NCBI GenBank assembly: GCA_947499505.1
Contig: CANMOQ010000002.1
Coordinates: forward strand, 62,001-126,000
Source: an uncultured Erythrobacter sp.
GTDB taxonomy: Bacteria; Pseudomonadota; Alphaproteobacteria; Sphingomonadales; Sphingomonadaceae
Direction: 5' to 3'
DNA length: 64,000 bases
Shown: positions 26,050 through 34,856 of the stretch, piece after piece
Position numbering within the stretch: the stretch's first letter is position 1
Layout: every line of letters begins with the position of its first letter
Notes under the pieces: generated by a model
The model's input: the letters and a program-made list of their open reading frames with translations, nothing else
The model's database searches: none
Told to the model about the DNA's origin: nothing
Translations under genes and position numbers: made by a program

Positions 26050-26550
26050 ATGTATATTCTACAAGCACTGCCAAGCTTTGCGGCCCGCGCTGGAATCCTA
26101 GCAGCTGGTGCCAGCCTTTTGGCGATCACAGCCGTCCCTGCCGCCGCGCAAGAGGGCGAGTTTCCTTCCAATAAAGATCAGCACCCTGGCGAGATCGTTT
26201 ACTCTCGCGACGTGCCATATGGCACGGCCACCCGGCGTATTTCCCAGGGCCAGGCCAGCACGGTTGCACCCGATCAATCCAAACTGATCCTCGAAACAAT
26301 GCTTATCGGCCTAGAGCCGATGTCCGATGCTGATCAAGCTGGTGTCACAGCCCCACTCTCCCGCACCCTGAATGTGGCGAACCAAGCGGTCAGCATCGGA
26401 CTCACCCCTATCACAGGGCCTCAAAGCTCTGGCGATTTCACCCGATCTGAAAGCGGCGCAAGTTCCACTGGCGGGATTGTCAGGAGCGGCCTCAGCGTGC
26501 TGCCATCTGCGCTCAGCGTAATCTCTCGCAAAGCGGGGAGCGGACAATGA
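26050..26550 (+). CDS. Secreted protein at the FapA position of the amyloid operon
   Basis: 166 residues with a signal peptide (AARAGILAAGASLLAITAVP, cut near AAAQ). The mature part has no recognised domain and is Ser/Thr/Gly-rich, with SKLILETMLIGLEPMSDAD in the middle. Its ATGA overlap with the next gene and its first place in a fapB-C-D-E-F-like series make it a positional FapA. In Pseudomonas FapA acts as a periplasmic modulator of the amyloid subunits. Sequence similarity to FapA is not evident by eye. Confidence 0.55.
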   Translation: MYILQALPSFAARAGILAAGASLLAITAVPAAAQEGEFPSNKDQHPGEIVYSRDVPYGTATRRISQGQASTVAPDQSKLILETMLIGLEPMSDADQAGVTAPLSRTLNVANQAVSIGLTPITGPQSSGDFTRSESGASSTGGIVRSGLSVLPSALSVISRKAGSGQ

Positions 26551-27158
26551 GAACCGCGCGCCACCTTCTTAGCAGCGCAGCATTACTGCTGCCCGTTCTT
26601 GCAACGCCGCTCGCAGCGCAAGAGGCCGAGGCAGAGCAAGACAGCATCGAAATCGCAGCAGACACGCTCAGCGACAATGGCGGACGCATGGCGGTGAATA
26701 TCGTTGCTGGCGATGGCAACCAGCAATTGGGCAGCGCCATCGTGGCGATGGGCGACATCGCCATCACCGGCCACAGCGCCGAGCAATTGATGGACGCGCC
26801 TAGCGGAGCTGACCGCGTCACCTCGATCACGATTGGCGCAGGCGCGCTTTCAAACAACACCGGCATGGTGAGCCTCAATCTCACCGCCGGGACACACAAC
26901 CAGTCAGCCAATCTGGCGGCACTGGCTTTAGGAAACAATGGAGTGGTCTCTGACCAGATGCTCGCCCAGTCGAGCGCTCCCACAGATCCGGCGGGTTCAT
27001 CAGCCCAAGCCCTCACTACCAGCAATGATCGCATCGACATCGATGACGCCGCATTCGCTGGGAACAGCGGGCTTGTGCAGGTGAATGTTGTCGGAGGCGA
27101 GAGGAATTCCTCTGCCAACACCTTCGCGCTGAACATCTCGGCCGGGGGCAAACCTTGA
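26547..27158 (+). CDS. fapB: FapB-like minor amyloid subunit
   Basis: 203 residues: signal peptide (LLSSAALLLPVLATPLAAQE) then three imperfect repeats of the Fap type. They are GGRMAVNIVAGDGNQQLGSA, NTGMVSLNLTAGTHNQSANL and NSGLVQVNVVGGERNSSANT, each with the GN/Q-N pattern of amyloid-forming strands. In the Pseudomonas Fap system FapB nucleates or co-assembles with FapC fibres outside the cell. The first codons overlap the previous stop (ATGA). Repeats are more diverged than in the next gene, which fits the minor subunit. Confidence 0.75.
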   Translation: MRTARHLLSSAALLLPVLATPLAAQEAEAEQDSIEIAADTLSDNGGRMAVNIVAGDGNQQLGSAIVAMGDIAITGHSAEQLMDAPSGADRVTSITIGAGALSNNTGMVSLNLTAGTHNQSANLAALALGNNGVVSDQMLAQSSAPTDPAGSSAQALTTSNDRIDIDDAAFAGNSGLVQVNVVGGERNSSANTFALNISAGGKP

Positions 27159-27181
27159 ACCGAAGCAATGGAGTAAGGACT

Positions 27182-28219
27182 ATGAAAAAGGTAATGCTAG
27201 CTACGGTGGCGGTTTCGGCTTTGGCCGTAACTGCCCCCGCCATGGCACAAGACGGCGGCGAAGTTGGAGGCCAAGACGGCGAATCCAGCCTCGAAGTTGA
27301 TCTTCGCTATGCGAACAACATCGACACCAGTGTGACCACCGATGTCACCTATGAGAAAGACGTCGCCCTGCGCGGTGCCGTTCGTCTCCGGGGAACCATC
27401 GACGTCGACAGCTCAGCTGTTGCGGTCACTGATGCGAAGCAATTCCTCACCGGTGTAGTGGTAAACTACCGCGAGGAAAACGAGCTCAACGGCGAAAACG
27501 GCTTTGTCGACGCTGTGTATGGGCCCGGCTACAGCGAGCCAGGCGATCTGCCAGGCGGCTTCTTCGATGGTGAATTGCAGCCGCAAATTCGCGCTGGTTT
27601 CTTCGCGCCGATCATCAACACCGTTGATGAGTTCAACGTCGATTCCTCGGGTAACATCGGGGTCAACCTGGCGGCTGGTTATTTCAACCAGCAAATGAAC
27701 AGCGCGTCGATTTCTGTGTCGGCAAATAGCGATCCTGAAGCATCGGGCGGCTGGGCAGAAGCGTCCACCACCGGACTGCAATCACTGATCGGTGTGGCAC
27801 AATTCGCGTCTGAAGACTTCCTCGACGAGGATGATCCCGAAGCAGGCGGCGGCCGCAACAACTTCCGCGATCGCAACACCATTCTTGGTGCGACGATCAC
27901 GGGATCGGGCAATATCGGCGTCAACGTGGCGGCGGGCAGCCTCAATCAGCAATCCAACCTGATGACGCTGGCCACCGCGAACGATGCTGATCTGGCAGAG
28001 GCCAATGCTGGTCTGGTTCAAACCGCTCTTCTGAGCCGGGTTGAACAGCAAGACAGCATCAACTCGATCTCTGGTCTCGATATCAGCGGTGCCTCAGGCA
28101 ACATCGGCGTGAACTTCGCCGCTGGTGTCGGCAACCAGCAAACCAACTCGCTGACGATCGCAGCATCGCAAGGCGGCGGTGACGCCGGCGGCGGCGGCGC
28201 TCCTGGCGACGGCAGCTGA
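27182..28219 (+). CDS. fapC: FapC-like major amyloid fibre subunit
   Basis: 345 residues from the ATG at 27182 (GGAG 8 bases before); a TTG at 27155 is less likely. Signal peptide MKKVMLATVAVSALAVTAPA. Three strongly conserved repeats at about residues 155, 242 and 304: SGNIGVNLAAGYFNQQMNSA, SGNIGVNVAAGSLNQQSNLM and SGNIGVNFAAGVGNQQTNSL. They are separated by variable acidic linkers, exactly the FapC plan of amyloid repeats and loops. The C-terminus is Gly-rich and, unlike Pseudomonas FapC, no CxxC pair is present. The product should form extracellular amyloid in biofilms. Confidence 0.8.
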   Translation: MKKVMLATVAVSALAVTAPAMAQDGGEVGGQDGESSLEVDLRYANNIDTSVTTDVTYEKDVALRGAVRLRGTIDVDSSAVAVTDAKQFLTGVVVNYREENELNGENGFVDAVYGPGYSEPGDLPGGFFDGELQPQIRAGFFAPIINTVDEFNVDSSGNIGVNLAAGYFNQQMNSASISVSANSDPEASGGWAEASTTGLQSLIGVAQFASEDFLDEDDPEAGGGRNNFRDRNTILGATITGSGNIGVNVAAGSLNQQSNLMTLATANDADLAEANAGLVQTALLSRVEQQDSINSISGLDISGASGNIGVNFAAGVGNQQTNSLTIAASQGGGDAGGGGAPGDGS

Positions 28220-28271
28220 TCAATTGCCCGCGCGGGCGGGGGAGAGGAGACCTTACCTTCTCCCCTCCCCC

Positions 28272-28306
28272 ACCTTCCCCAGCCGCGCAAACGGCTTGGG
28301 GAAGGT
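28272..28306 (+). terminator. Strong hairpin between fapC and fapD (attenuator candidate)
   Basis: ACCTTCCCCAGCCG (28272-28285) pairs with CGGCTTGGGGAAGGT (28292-28306), one bulge, 6-base loop. No T tract follows, so it is more likely a partial attenuator or mRNA stabiliser. It would keep subunit levels above those of the processing genes. Confidence 0.6.
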
Positions 28307-28361
28307 CCCCCGCTCGCAAAAGCGCGGGATCCCTCTGCCCGAAGCATGGAGCAGGTTTATA

Positions 28362-29093
28362 ATGTCTCAGAATTCACTCTTCCGGTCAAAAATACGCTGC
28401 CTAGCGTTGGCTGGCGTGTGCGCGGCGATACTCTCCGCCTGCAGCACCGCTCCGGCTGGAAAGACACCGGTCTGGCTCGGCCAGATCTCCCCAGGTTCCC
28501 CAGTGATCAGCGCGCAGCCGCGCAGCTGGAAAACTCAGAAATTCGATCATCTTGTGCGGCAAGAGGCCGACTTTAGCTGCGGCGCAGCGGTGCTCGCGAC
28601 GATTTTCAACTATGCCTATGGCTACGACACGACCGAGCGGCAGGTGCTGGTCAACATGCTCAAGATCGCGGATCCTGACATCGTCCGGCAAAAGGGCTTC
28701 TCGCTGCTCGATATGAAGACCTATGCGACGTCTCTCGGGATGAGCGCAGAAGGCTACCGGATCAGTTACGATCAGCTCGCCAGTCTAGAATTTCCCGCGA
28801 TCGTCCTGATCGATGTGCGCGGCTACAAACATTTCGTCATCGCTCGCAAGGTCTTCGGAGACAGGATCGCGATCGGTGACCCGGCCCTCGGCAATCGCAC
28901 CATGACCCGCGACAAATTCGAAAGCGCGTGGAACGGCATTGCGTTTGTCGTCGTGGGCGAAGGCTATAACCCGGACAGCGTTCTGGTCGACCCGCCCTCG
29001 CCGCTGTCTGCGCGGCGTCTGCTGATGACGACCGCCAGCCTGCCCGCCACCGAAGCCGCCGAATACGGCTTTTCACCCGGATATGATTTTTAA
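28362..29093 (+). CDS. fapD: FapD-like C39 peptidase, lipoprotein
   Basis: 243 residues from the ATG at 28362. Lipoprotein signal with lipobox (AGVCAAILSAC). The C39 peptidase core has the Gln-x5-Cys pattern (RQEADFSCGAAVLATIF), the His in RGYKHFVIARKVFG and the Asp in IAIGDPALGN, so the active site is complete. In the Fap system FapD is the periplasmic protease required for export of FapB, FapC and FapF function. Its place directly after the subunit genes matches fapD. Confidence 0.85.
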   Translation: MSQNSLFRSKIRCLALAGVCAAILSACSTAPAGKTPVWLGQISPGSPVISAQPRSWKTQKFDHLVRQEADFSCGAAVLATIFNYAYGYDTTERQVLVNMLKIADPDIVRQKGFSLLDMKTYATSLGMSAEGYRISYDQLASLEFPAIVLIDVRGYKHFVIARKVFGDRIAIGDPALGNRTMTRDKFESAWNGIAFVVVGEGYNPDSVLVDPPSPLSARRLLMTTASLPATEAAEYGFSPGYDF

Positions 29094-29122
29094 CCCCCCC
29101 TACGGCCCCCAAGGAGGATGCC

Positions 29123-29974
29123 ATGCGCACGCCAACAACCAGACAAACGGCTCTAAAATCGAGTGTCGCAGCAGCGGCGCTCTCCATCTCCCTCGTATAC
29201 GCCGCGGGCGCCGCTCCGGCGGCGGCAAAAGACCACTTTGCCGCGCTCAGCGATCTTGGCGCGCCGGTGGATGATGAGGAGTTGGGCGAGGTGCGCGGCA
29301 AGTTCATCCGCCCGGGCGAAGTGTCGTTCTTTGGCATTTCCATGGTCACCAGCTGGCAGGATGAAAGCGGGATCACCACGACCGCGCGGCTGATGTTCAA
29401 TGTCAGCTTTCTGGACAATGGCAACGGCGGCGATCCGGCTCCGCAATTGCTGGTGGGTTGGACCCGCGAGGGCGATCCGGCGATGGATGTGACCGACAGC
29501 CATTCCGGTTACACCCCGGTCATCACAGCTCAGGAAGTGCTGCCCGTGGGTGAGCTCGGCAGTACGCAGGGCGCGGCGCAAGCGAACATTATCGCAGGCG
29601 CGGACAACTCTGCGATCAATGGCATGCAGATCGCTCTGGTTCCGTCCTCAGACATTGCGGCGCTGAGCACCGATGGTCTCACTCCGATCAGCGAAACAAC
29701 CGGCACGACCTTTGCCGATGGCGACACGCTGGAGTTTCGTGTCGGCACCAATGAGCTAGCGCTCGCTCTGTCCGGCAATGGCGGCAGCGACAGCGCGCTG
29801 CAAAGCGTTGGCGGTGATCTTGGCCGGATGCTGCAGCAGACCACCATCAACAGCGATGGCAATCTGGTCGGCAACACCGCGGCGATCATCATCGGGACGG
29901 ATATCGGATCGACCGAATTCAACGCCGTGCGCGCGACAGAAGCCCTGTCCGTGATGCGCGGCCACGGTTTTTAA
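29123..29974 (+). CDS. fapE: FapE-like exported protein of the amyloid operon
   Basis: 283 residues: signal peptide (SSVAAAALSISLVYAAGAAP), then DDEELGEVRGKFIRPGEVSF, the FapE-type ELxxLRG element, and a C-terminal part with one Fap-like repeat (TQGAAQANIIAGADNSAING). AAGGAGG lies 6 bases upstream. In Pseudomonas FapE is a minor fibre component or extracellular partner of FapC. Position between fapD and fapF supports the assignment; similarity outside the repeat is modest. Confidence 0.7.
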   Translation: MRTPTTRQTALKSSVAAAALSISLVYAAGAAPAAAKDHFAALSDLGAPVDDEELGEVRGKFIRPGEVSFFGISMVTSWQDESGITTTARLMFNVSFLDNGNGGDPAPQLLVGWTREGDPAMDVTDSHSGYTPVITAQEVLPVGELGSTQGAAQANIIAGADNSAINGMQIALVPSSDIAALSTDGLTPISETTGTTFADGDTLEFRVGTNELALALSGNGGSDSALQSVGGDLGRMLQQTTINSDGNLVGNTAAIIIGTDIGSTEFNAVRATEALSVMRGHGF

Positions 29975-30001
29975 GCAGCAATTTTCAAAGGTGGTAAGGC
30001 C

Positions 30002-30595
30002 ATGAAAAATCTCTCATCCATCACGCTTGCGGCGGCTGTGTTTGCGGCATCCGTCCCGGCTCAGGCAGAAAACGCCAGCGGGCAATTCGCGGTCGAAGGA
30101 CCAGGTCGGCTAAGCTGCGCCGCATTCACCGAGGCGCGCAGCGACAAGGGCTCGGCGGAGTTCCAGCGCCTCATCGGCTTCATCGAAGGCTATCTCAGCG
30201 CGGCCAACCGCTATGAGCCCAACACGTTTGATCTGTCACCTTGGCACAATGCAGCAGCGTTTGACCTGATCCTAGAGAAGCACTGCAGCGACAATCCTGA
30301 GGACACGATCGTCGGCGTCGCGCAAAAAATGGTCTCGGCCCTGCGCCCAGTACGCGTTGCCGATTATTCGCCGATGATTGAGGTCGGCGCAGGCGAGAAC
30401 CGCGCCTTTGTCTACAAAACCATCCTGCGCCGCACTCAGGCCGCCTTGCGCTCGCGCGGGTTGTATGAGGGCGAGGAAAACGGCAGCTACTCGCCACAAA
30501 TGCGCGATGCGCTGCTCGCATTCCAGAAACAGAGTGATCTTTTTGAAACCGGCGTGCCCGATCCGGCCACGCTTTGGACACTGCTCAATCCGTAA
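30002..30595 (+). CDS. Periplasmic protein with HdeA/Rap1a-like and peptidoglycan-binding-like domains, inserted in the fap operon
   Basis: 197 residues. Signal peptide (NLSSITLAAAVFAASVPAQA). The first domain has two Cys about 60 apart (RLSCAAFTEARS; EKHCSDNPEDTIVG) around YLSAANRYEPNTFD, as in HdeA/Rap1a-type small periplasmic proteins. The second (TQAALRSRGLYEGEENGSYS then MRDALLAFQKQSDLFETG) is a PG_binding_1-like three-helix domain. Same strand, 27 bases after fapE. It has no counterpart in the Pseudomonas fap operon. It may hold or protect amyloid subunits at the cell wall; this is inference. Confidence 0.7.
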   Translation: MKNLSSITLAAAVFAASVPAQAENASGQFAVEGPGRLSCAAFTEARSDKGSAEFQRLIGFIEGYLSAANRYEPNTFDLSPWHNAAAFDLILEKHCSDNPEDTIVGVAQKMVSALRPVRVADYSPMIEVGAGENRAFVYKTILRRTQAALRSRGLYEGEENGSYSPQMRDALLAFQKQSDLFETGVPDPATLWTLLNP

Positions 30596-30644
30596 CCACG
30601 GATGAGCTTAACCAGATGGGTCGTCAGGTAAGGGGACGAAAGTC

Positions 30645-32021
30645 ATGGACCGCACATATTTACGAGCCGCCTTGATCGCGAGCAGTGCCGCCGCGCTCAC
30701 GCTGCCGTTTTCGGCATCGGCGCAGGACCTTGAAACCGAGGTGGAGCAATTGCGCGCGCAAGTTGCCGAGATGGAACAGCGAGAGGCACGCGCCAATGCC
30801 CGTTTGCAGGCGCTGGAAGCCCGGCTGCTGCGTATTGAGGCTGAGCCAATTTCACCGGACGAGGCGCTGACTATCAGAGGCCGCGCCGTGCCGGCGCAGA
30901 CGCGGCCGATGACGCTCAACCCCTCGCTGGATAATTTCCGCGGTGCCTATCCAACACTCACTCGCGAAGGCGAGGCGCGATTGGTGCAGATCCAGCAAGC
31001 GGAAGACGCGGCGCAAGATCCCGGGCTGAACGATCAGCCAGAGGAGGAGAGCGTCCAAAAAGCGCCCGATGCCTCCGCCGCAGTCGAAGACATTGTGCAG
31101 GAACAACAGGGCCTTCAAACCAGCCGCTGGGGCGCTGATCTATCGGTCGGCTATTCGCGTTTTAGCGATGCCCGGATCAACCTCGATGGTTTTCTGGCAT
31201 TGGATGCAATCTTCCTCGGCACGATCAGCATTGATGAGGTCGATGCGGACATTTTCACAAGCGAGGCAACATTGCGTTACGGCGTCAGTGACAAGCTGTT
31301 CCTAGATGCCAGCGCACCATTCCTCTACCGCACATCAACTTTCCGCAGTGGCGGGGCAGGCGGGGCAGCGAACACGCCGGTTGAGGCCACCGTGAGCGAT
31401 GGCGGACTCGGCGATATGAGCGTCGGGGCGAGCTACCAATTGCTCGCCGAGACATTGCGCCGCCCGAATGTCGTGCTGAGTGGCCGCATCAAAGTGCCGA
31501 CCGGGCAAGAACCGTTCGGGATCGATTTTGTCGAGGTCGTCGGCAGCGAGGGCAATTTGCAGGTGCCAGAAAAGCTCGCCACGGGCAGCGGCGTTTACGG
31601 CGCATCGCTTGGCGTGTCTGTACTCAAATCGCTTGATCCACTGGTCGTGTTCGGCAGCGTGAACTATTTCCGCAATTTTGAGCGCAACTTTGGTGATATT
31701 GACGAAAGCCCTGGCCCGCAGCCGGGCCGAGTCGATGTCGGCGATGCTGTGCAATTAGGCGCGGGATTGGCCTTTGCGCTCAATGACCGATCGAGCATTT
31801 CGATGTCCTATTCGCAGCGTGTCGTCGGGCGGTCTCGCGTGCGGCTGGATGGCCAGGACTGGCAGCGGATCGTCGGCAGCCAGGCCAATGTCGCTCTGGT
31901 CAATTTGGGCGCGACGTTCTCTTTGGGAGACCAACTCTCGCTCGTGTCGACCGTCGGCATTGGCCTCACCGATGACAGCCCAGATATGGTGGTCGGCTTG
32001 CGCCTGCCGTACCGTTTCTGA
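30645..32021 (+). CDS. fapF: FapF-like outer-membrane amyloid secretion channel
   Basis: 458 residues. Signal peptide (LIASSAAALTLPFSASA), then an N-terminal trimerising coiled coil (LETEVEQLRAQVAEMEQREA and on to about residue 70), a linker, and a C-terminal beta barrel of about 300 residues (SRWGADLSVGYSRFSD to the final LRLPYRF, ending in aromatic Phe). This is the plan of FapF, the trimeric channel that exports FapB/C. The coiled coil in FapF plugs and gates the barrel. Last gene of the operon. Confidence 0.8.
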   Translation: MDRTYLRAALIASSAAALTLPFSASAQDLETEVEQLRAQVAEMEQREARANARLQALEARLLRIEAEPISPDEALTIRGRAVPAQTRPMTLNPSLDNFRGAYPTLTREGEARLVQIQQAEDAAQDPGLNDQPEEESVQKAPDASAAVEDIVQEQQGLQTSRWGADLSVGYSRFSDARINLDGFLALDAIFLGTISIDEVDADIFTSEATLRYGVSDKLFLDASAPFLYRTSTFRSGGAGGAANTPVEATVSDGGLGDMSVGASYQLLAETLRRPNVVLSGRIKVPTGQEPFGIDFVEVVGSEGNLQVPEKLATGSGVYGASLGVSVLKSLDPLVVFGSVNYFRNFERNFGDIDESPGPQPGRVDVGDAVQLGAGLAFALNDRSSISMSYSQRVVGRSRVRLDGQDWQRIVGSQANVALVNLGATFSLGDQLSLVSTVGIGLTDDSPDMVVGLRLPYRF

Positions 32022-32224
32022 AACCAGCCTCAATCAAGCCGGAGGACGCCTATGTCTTAGCATAGAACTAAGTAGAAATGACCAAGTTGGCGGCATGCTG
32101 AGGCTGGTTTGAACGAGTGGAAACAACCACAACGCGCTGCTAGGCGGTCAAAACCGATCAATTATGGACGTGTCTTTGACGAAGCGGTTTTGCCCGAATC
32201 GAGCGATTCCGTTAATCATGATAC

Positions 32225-32746
32225 GTGAAAAATTTAGACCCCCTGACAATCGAGCGGCAACATGCAGCCGACTTGCTCGCCAGTTTGACGGACCGTCAGA
32301 CAGAGGTGATGGAGCATGCCGCCGCCCATTTACCGAACAAAGAAATCGCCCGAAAACTTGGCCTCTCGCCCAGCACAATTGAGCAACGCTTTCAATATGT
32401 GAAGGCAAAGCTCGAAACCTCTGACCGCGCCTCCACCATCCGCGAATATGTTCGCCTGCGCGCCATATGCGGCCAAACCACATATGGTTTTTCCCATCTC
32501 GATCCGAAATCTGAACTCGACCAATTCCAACCTCAAGACGCGATTCAAGATAATCGACCAGCCCCGCCGGATTTGGCCGCTGATGACTATTCGTCGCTCG
32601 ATTTTCCGCCATCGCGCCTTGAGGTATTGGATGGAAAATACGGCCCATGGTGGCGGTTGCTGGTGATCTTCACGATCGCCTTCGCTGTCTCCGCAACGGC
32701 TCTGGTTGTAACCGCAATCAGCGTCACAATAGGCGATATTCTCTAA
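32225..32746 (+). CDS. Membrane-anchored LuxR-type HTH regulator
   Basis: 173 residues from a GTG. The DNA-binding GerE domain is N-terminal (LLASLTDRQTEVMEHAAAHL then NKEIARKLGLSPSTIEQRFQ and KAKLETSDRASTIREY). A linker follows, then one C-terminal membrane helix (LLVIFTIAFAVSATALVVTA). Such single-pass LuxR proteins are common in sphingomonads, but signals are unknown. It lies 200 bases after fapF on the same strand and may take part in control of the surface genes; no direct evidence. Confidence 0.8.
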   Translation: MKNLDPLTIERQHAADLLASLTDRQTEVMEHAAAHLPNKEIARKLGLSPSTIEQRFQYVKAKLETSDRASTIREYVRLRAICGQTTYGFSHLDPKSELDQFQPQDAIQDNRPAPPDLAADDYSSLDFPPSRLEVLDGKYGPWWRLLVIFTIAFAVSATALVVTAISVTIGDIL

Positions 32747-32793
32747 CCATGCCTGCATCCCCTTAAAGCACGAAGGTGCGCATGGAGAATATT

Positions 32794-33132
32794 ATGAAAA
32801 TGACAGCACGAGACTTCGAGCTCGCCAACCAAATCAGCGAACTCAATCACCAGCTTGCGGCTGACACTGACACCAATCTGGGTCAGATTGGCGAACTGCT
32901 CAGCCTCGCCACTAAAGCTCGGATCAAGATGGACGTCGATGTCATCGACGGTCAGCGCCCAATCGGCCATCTCACCGATGCGATGCGCAGTGTCGCCGAA
33001 GCACGCAAGAGCCTTGCCTTGGCACACTCTGCGATGGATAAGCTCATCCGAGAACAAGCAGATGGCAATTGGAACTGCCCTGATAGGGCCTTTGACACGC
33101 AGCCTGCTCCGGTATTGAAGATCGCGAGATAA
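32794..33132 (+). CDS. Hypothetical helical cytoplasmic protein
   Basis: 112 residues from the ATG at 32794 (GGAG 6 bases before); ATG at 32782 is an alternative. Charged and all-helical (ANQISELNHQLAADTDTNLG, HLTDAMRSVAEARKSLALAH), no membrane segment, no family recognised. It overlaps no neighbour and is followed after 3 bases by a membrane protein gene, so the two form an operon. Confidence 0.65.
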   Translation: MKMTARDFELANQISELNHQLAADTDTNLGQIGELLSLATKARIKMDVDVIDGQRPIGHLTDAMRSVAEARKSLALAHSAMDKLIREQADGNWNCPDRAFDTQPAPVLKIAR

Positions 33133-33135
33133 AAC

Positions 33136-33921
33136 TTGGCATTGCCAGATTTCAACGAGCCGAGCGTGGTACTGTTTTTCAGTATGCTAGCCTTGGCTGC
33201 TGCATTGTCATTTTGGCGAGGCGGGGCGCCGGAGAAATCCGGCGCCTTTTTTATGGTTTGGATGATACTCATCCAGAGCATCGCTTATGGCTCTGTCTCA
33301 ACTCGGTTCTGGGAAGTGGACCCCGTCGCATTGCTTGGCGACTCGATCCTTTTTGTCGGCTTCGGAGCGATCGCGCTGAATGCGAAGAGGATATGGCCAT
33401 TATTTGCTGCTGGTCTCCAATTGATCAGCCTTTCAGCGCATTTTGCCAGGCAAGTTGAAGATGATGTGATCGCTTTGGCCTATGCCACGATGAAGGTTGT
33501 TCCAACCGCGCTTGTTTTGTTACTCTTGATCATGGGCACACTGTTCCACCAAAGACGACTGAAGAAATCAGGCGAGGACCTGGCATGGGCTGATTTTGAG
33601 CTTTGGCGAGAATTGTGGCGAGCACCTTCAAAGCAATATATCGACGAGCACAGGATGGCGTTTTCGCGCAGCTGGATCGGAGCGCCCGTCGCGTGCTGCG
33701 GATTGCTCGTGATCTGCTATTGCATCAGTGCTTTGGTGATACCCGAAACCCCGGAAATTGCCCTCGGCACCGTGACTGCGTTGTCGGTCATGGGTGCTGC
33801 GGCGATTGCTGGCGGCTTATGGCTGCATCAGCGTGAAACCTCGCGGCATGCAGCCGAAACCAAAGCGTTTCGCGAAAAGTGGAAGTTCGGCGTACCCATG
33901 CCGCAATCCGCAGCCAGCTAA
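33136..33921 (+). CDS. Hypothetical polytopic membrane protein
   Basis: 261 residues from a TTG start 3 bases after the previous stop. About seven membrane helices: five in the first half (e.g. VLFFSMLALAAALSFW; VPTALVLLLLIMGTLF), a charged loop of some 45 residues, then two more (GAPVACCGLLVICYCISALV; ALSVMGAAAIAGGLWL). No named family. Function unknown; its closeness to the membrane-anchored LuxR and the small helical protein suggests one regulatory unit. Confidence 0.6.
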   Translation: MALPDFNEPSVVLFFSMLALAAALSFWRGGAPEKSGAFFMVWMILIQSIAYGSVSTRFWEVDPVALLGDSILFVGFGAIALNAKRIWPLFAAGLQLISLSAHFARQVEDDVIALAYATMKVVPTALVLLLLIMGTLFHQRRLKKSGEDLAWADFELWRELWRAPSKQYIDEHRMAFSRSWIGAPVACCGLLVICYCISALVIPETPEIALGTVTALSVMGAAAIAGGLWLHQRETSRHAAETKAFREKWKFGVPMPQSAAS

Positions 33922-34067
33922 AACTCGACTGTTCAAGCGTTTATAAGGCGCGGCGTAGCCATTGTAGATTTTCCTACGCGCCCGCACTTTGGTATTTCAG
34001 CCATCATGCTGACCTGCCCTAAACACCAATCTTGCCGCCTGACTTCGGGCTAGGAACGGCAAATCGC

Positions 34068-34142
34068 CAAAAGTCACACTTCCCACAGCTCGATGAGGCC
34101 TAAATCACTGTTCTTAAGAAGAAAATCTCAAAAGTCACACTT
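34068..34142 (+). repeat. Paired intergenic repeat, locus A (CAAAAGTCACACTT twice)
   Basis: CAAAAGTCACACTT at 34068-34081 and again at 34129-34142, 61 bases apart. The sequence between them partly matches that between the same pair at 47879-47954. It lies in a 348-base stretch (33922-34269) before a cytochrome gene that shows nothing else. Confidence 0.8.
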
Positions 34143-34269
34143 TTGCAAATTGCATTTGTGTTCCAAGCCCAAAACGCCAAGCTCAAAGCCCTCGCAAAAT
34201 TACCGAGGCATTTCAGCCACAAACGTGATAGAGGCTTTGCCGACACACCCTCGCAAAAGGAACCGCTTC

Positions 34270-34776
34270 ATGTTGTCCAACCGTCTTTCCCGCCCAGTTT
34301 TGGCCTTCGCAATGATCGGCGCATTGGCCGCCTGCGGCGAGACGGCTGACGATGCGGCAGCGCCTGAGGCGGTCGAAGTCGCTAGCGAAGACGCTTCGAT
34401 CATCGAGGTTCGGCAGAACAACTTTGAGGAAATTGGCGACGCGTTCAAAGCGATCCGCGGACAGCTCGAAGCCGAAGCGCCAGACTTAGGCGTGATCGAA
34501 GCGAGCGCAAACACGATCAATGCCAATGCTCAAGAGATCCCGAACCACTTCCCGGAGGGGACCGGCGTGGATTCAGGCGCAGACACTGAAGCGCTGGAGA
34601 GCATTTGGGAGAAGCCTGAAGAATTCGCAGCCGCTGCGCAAAAGCTGGTCGATACCAGCGCCGCTTTGGCCGCCGCTGCTGGCACTGGCGACATTGCCGC
34701 AGTGGGCGAAGGGGTGAAGAACATGGGTGGATCGTGCAAAGCCTGCCACGACAACTTCCGCCTCGACAAAGACTGA
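34270..34776 (+). CDS. Cytochrome c' / c556-type lipoprotein
   Basis: 168 residues from the ATG at 34270. Lipobox at LAFAMIGALAAC, so the protein is anchored in the periplasm by lipid. A four-helix-bundle body (RQNNFEEIGDAFKAIRGQLE, ALESIWEKPEEFAAAAQKLV) ends with a single C-terminal haem site CKACH, as in class II cytochromes. Electron transfer or NO/redox protection; its likely partner is the cytochrome b561 gene 80 bases downstream on the same strand. Confidence 0.85.
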   Translation: MLSNRLSRPVLAFAMIGALAACGETADDAAAPEAVEVASEDASIIEVRQNNFEEIGDAFKAIRGQLEAEAPDLGVIEASANTINANAQEIPNHFPEGTGVDSGADTEALESIWEKPEEFAAAAQKLVDTSAALAAAAGTGDIAAVGEGVKNMGGSCKACHDNFRLDKD

Positions 34777-34856
34777 GTGAGGCGCTCTGGCTAAGCGGCT
34801 CGGTTAGCGTGCTGCGCGCAGAGAGAGCGTCTCTAAAACCGGCTCAGGAGTGATCC

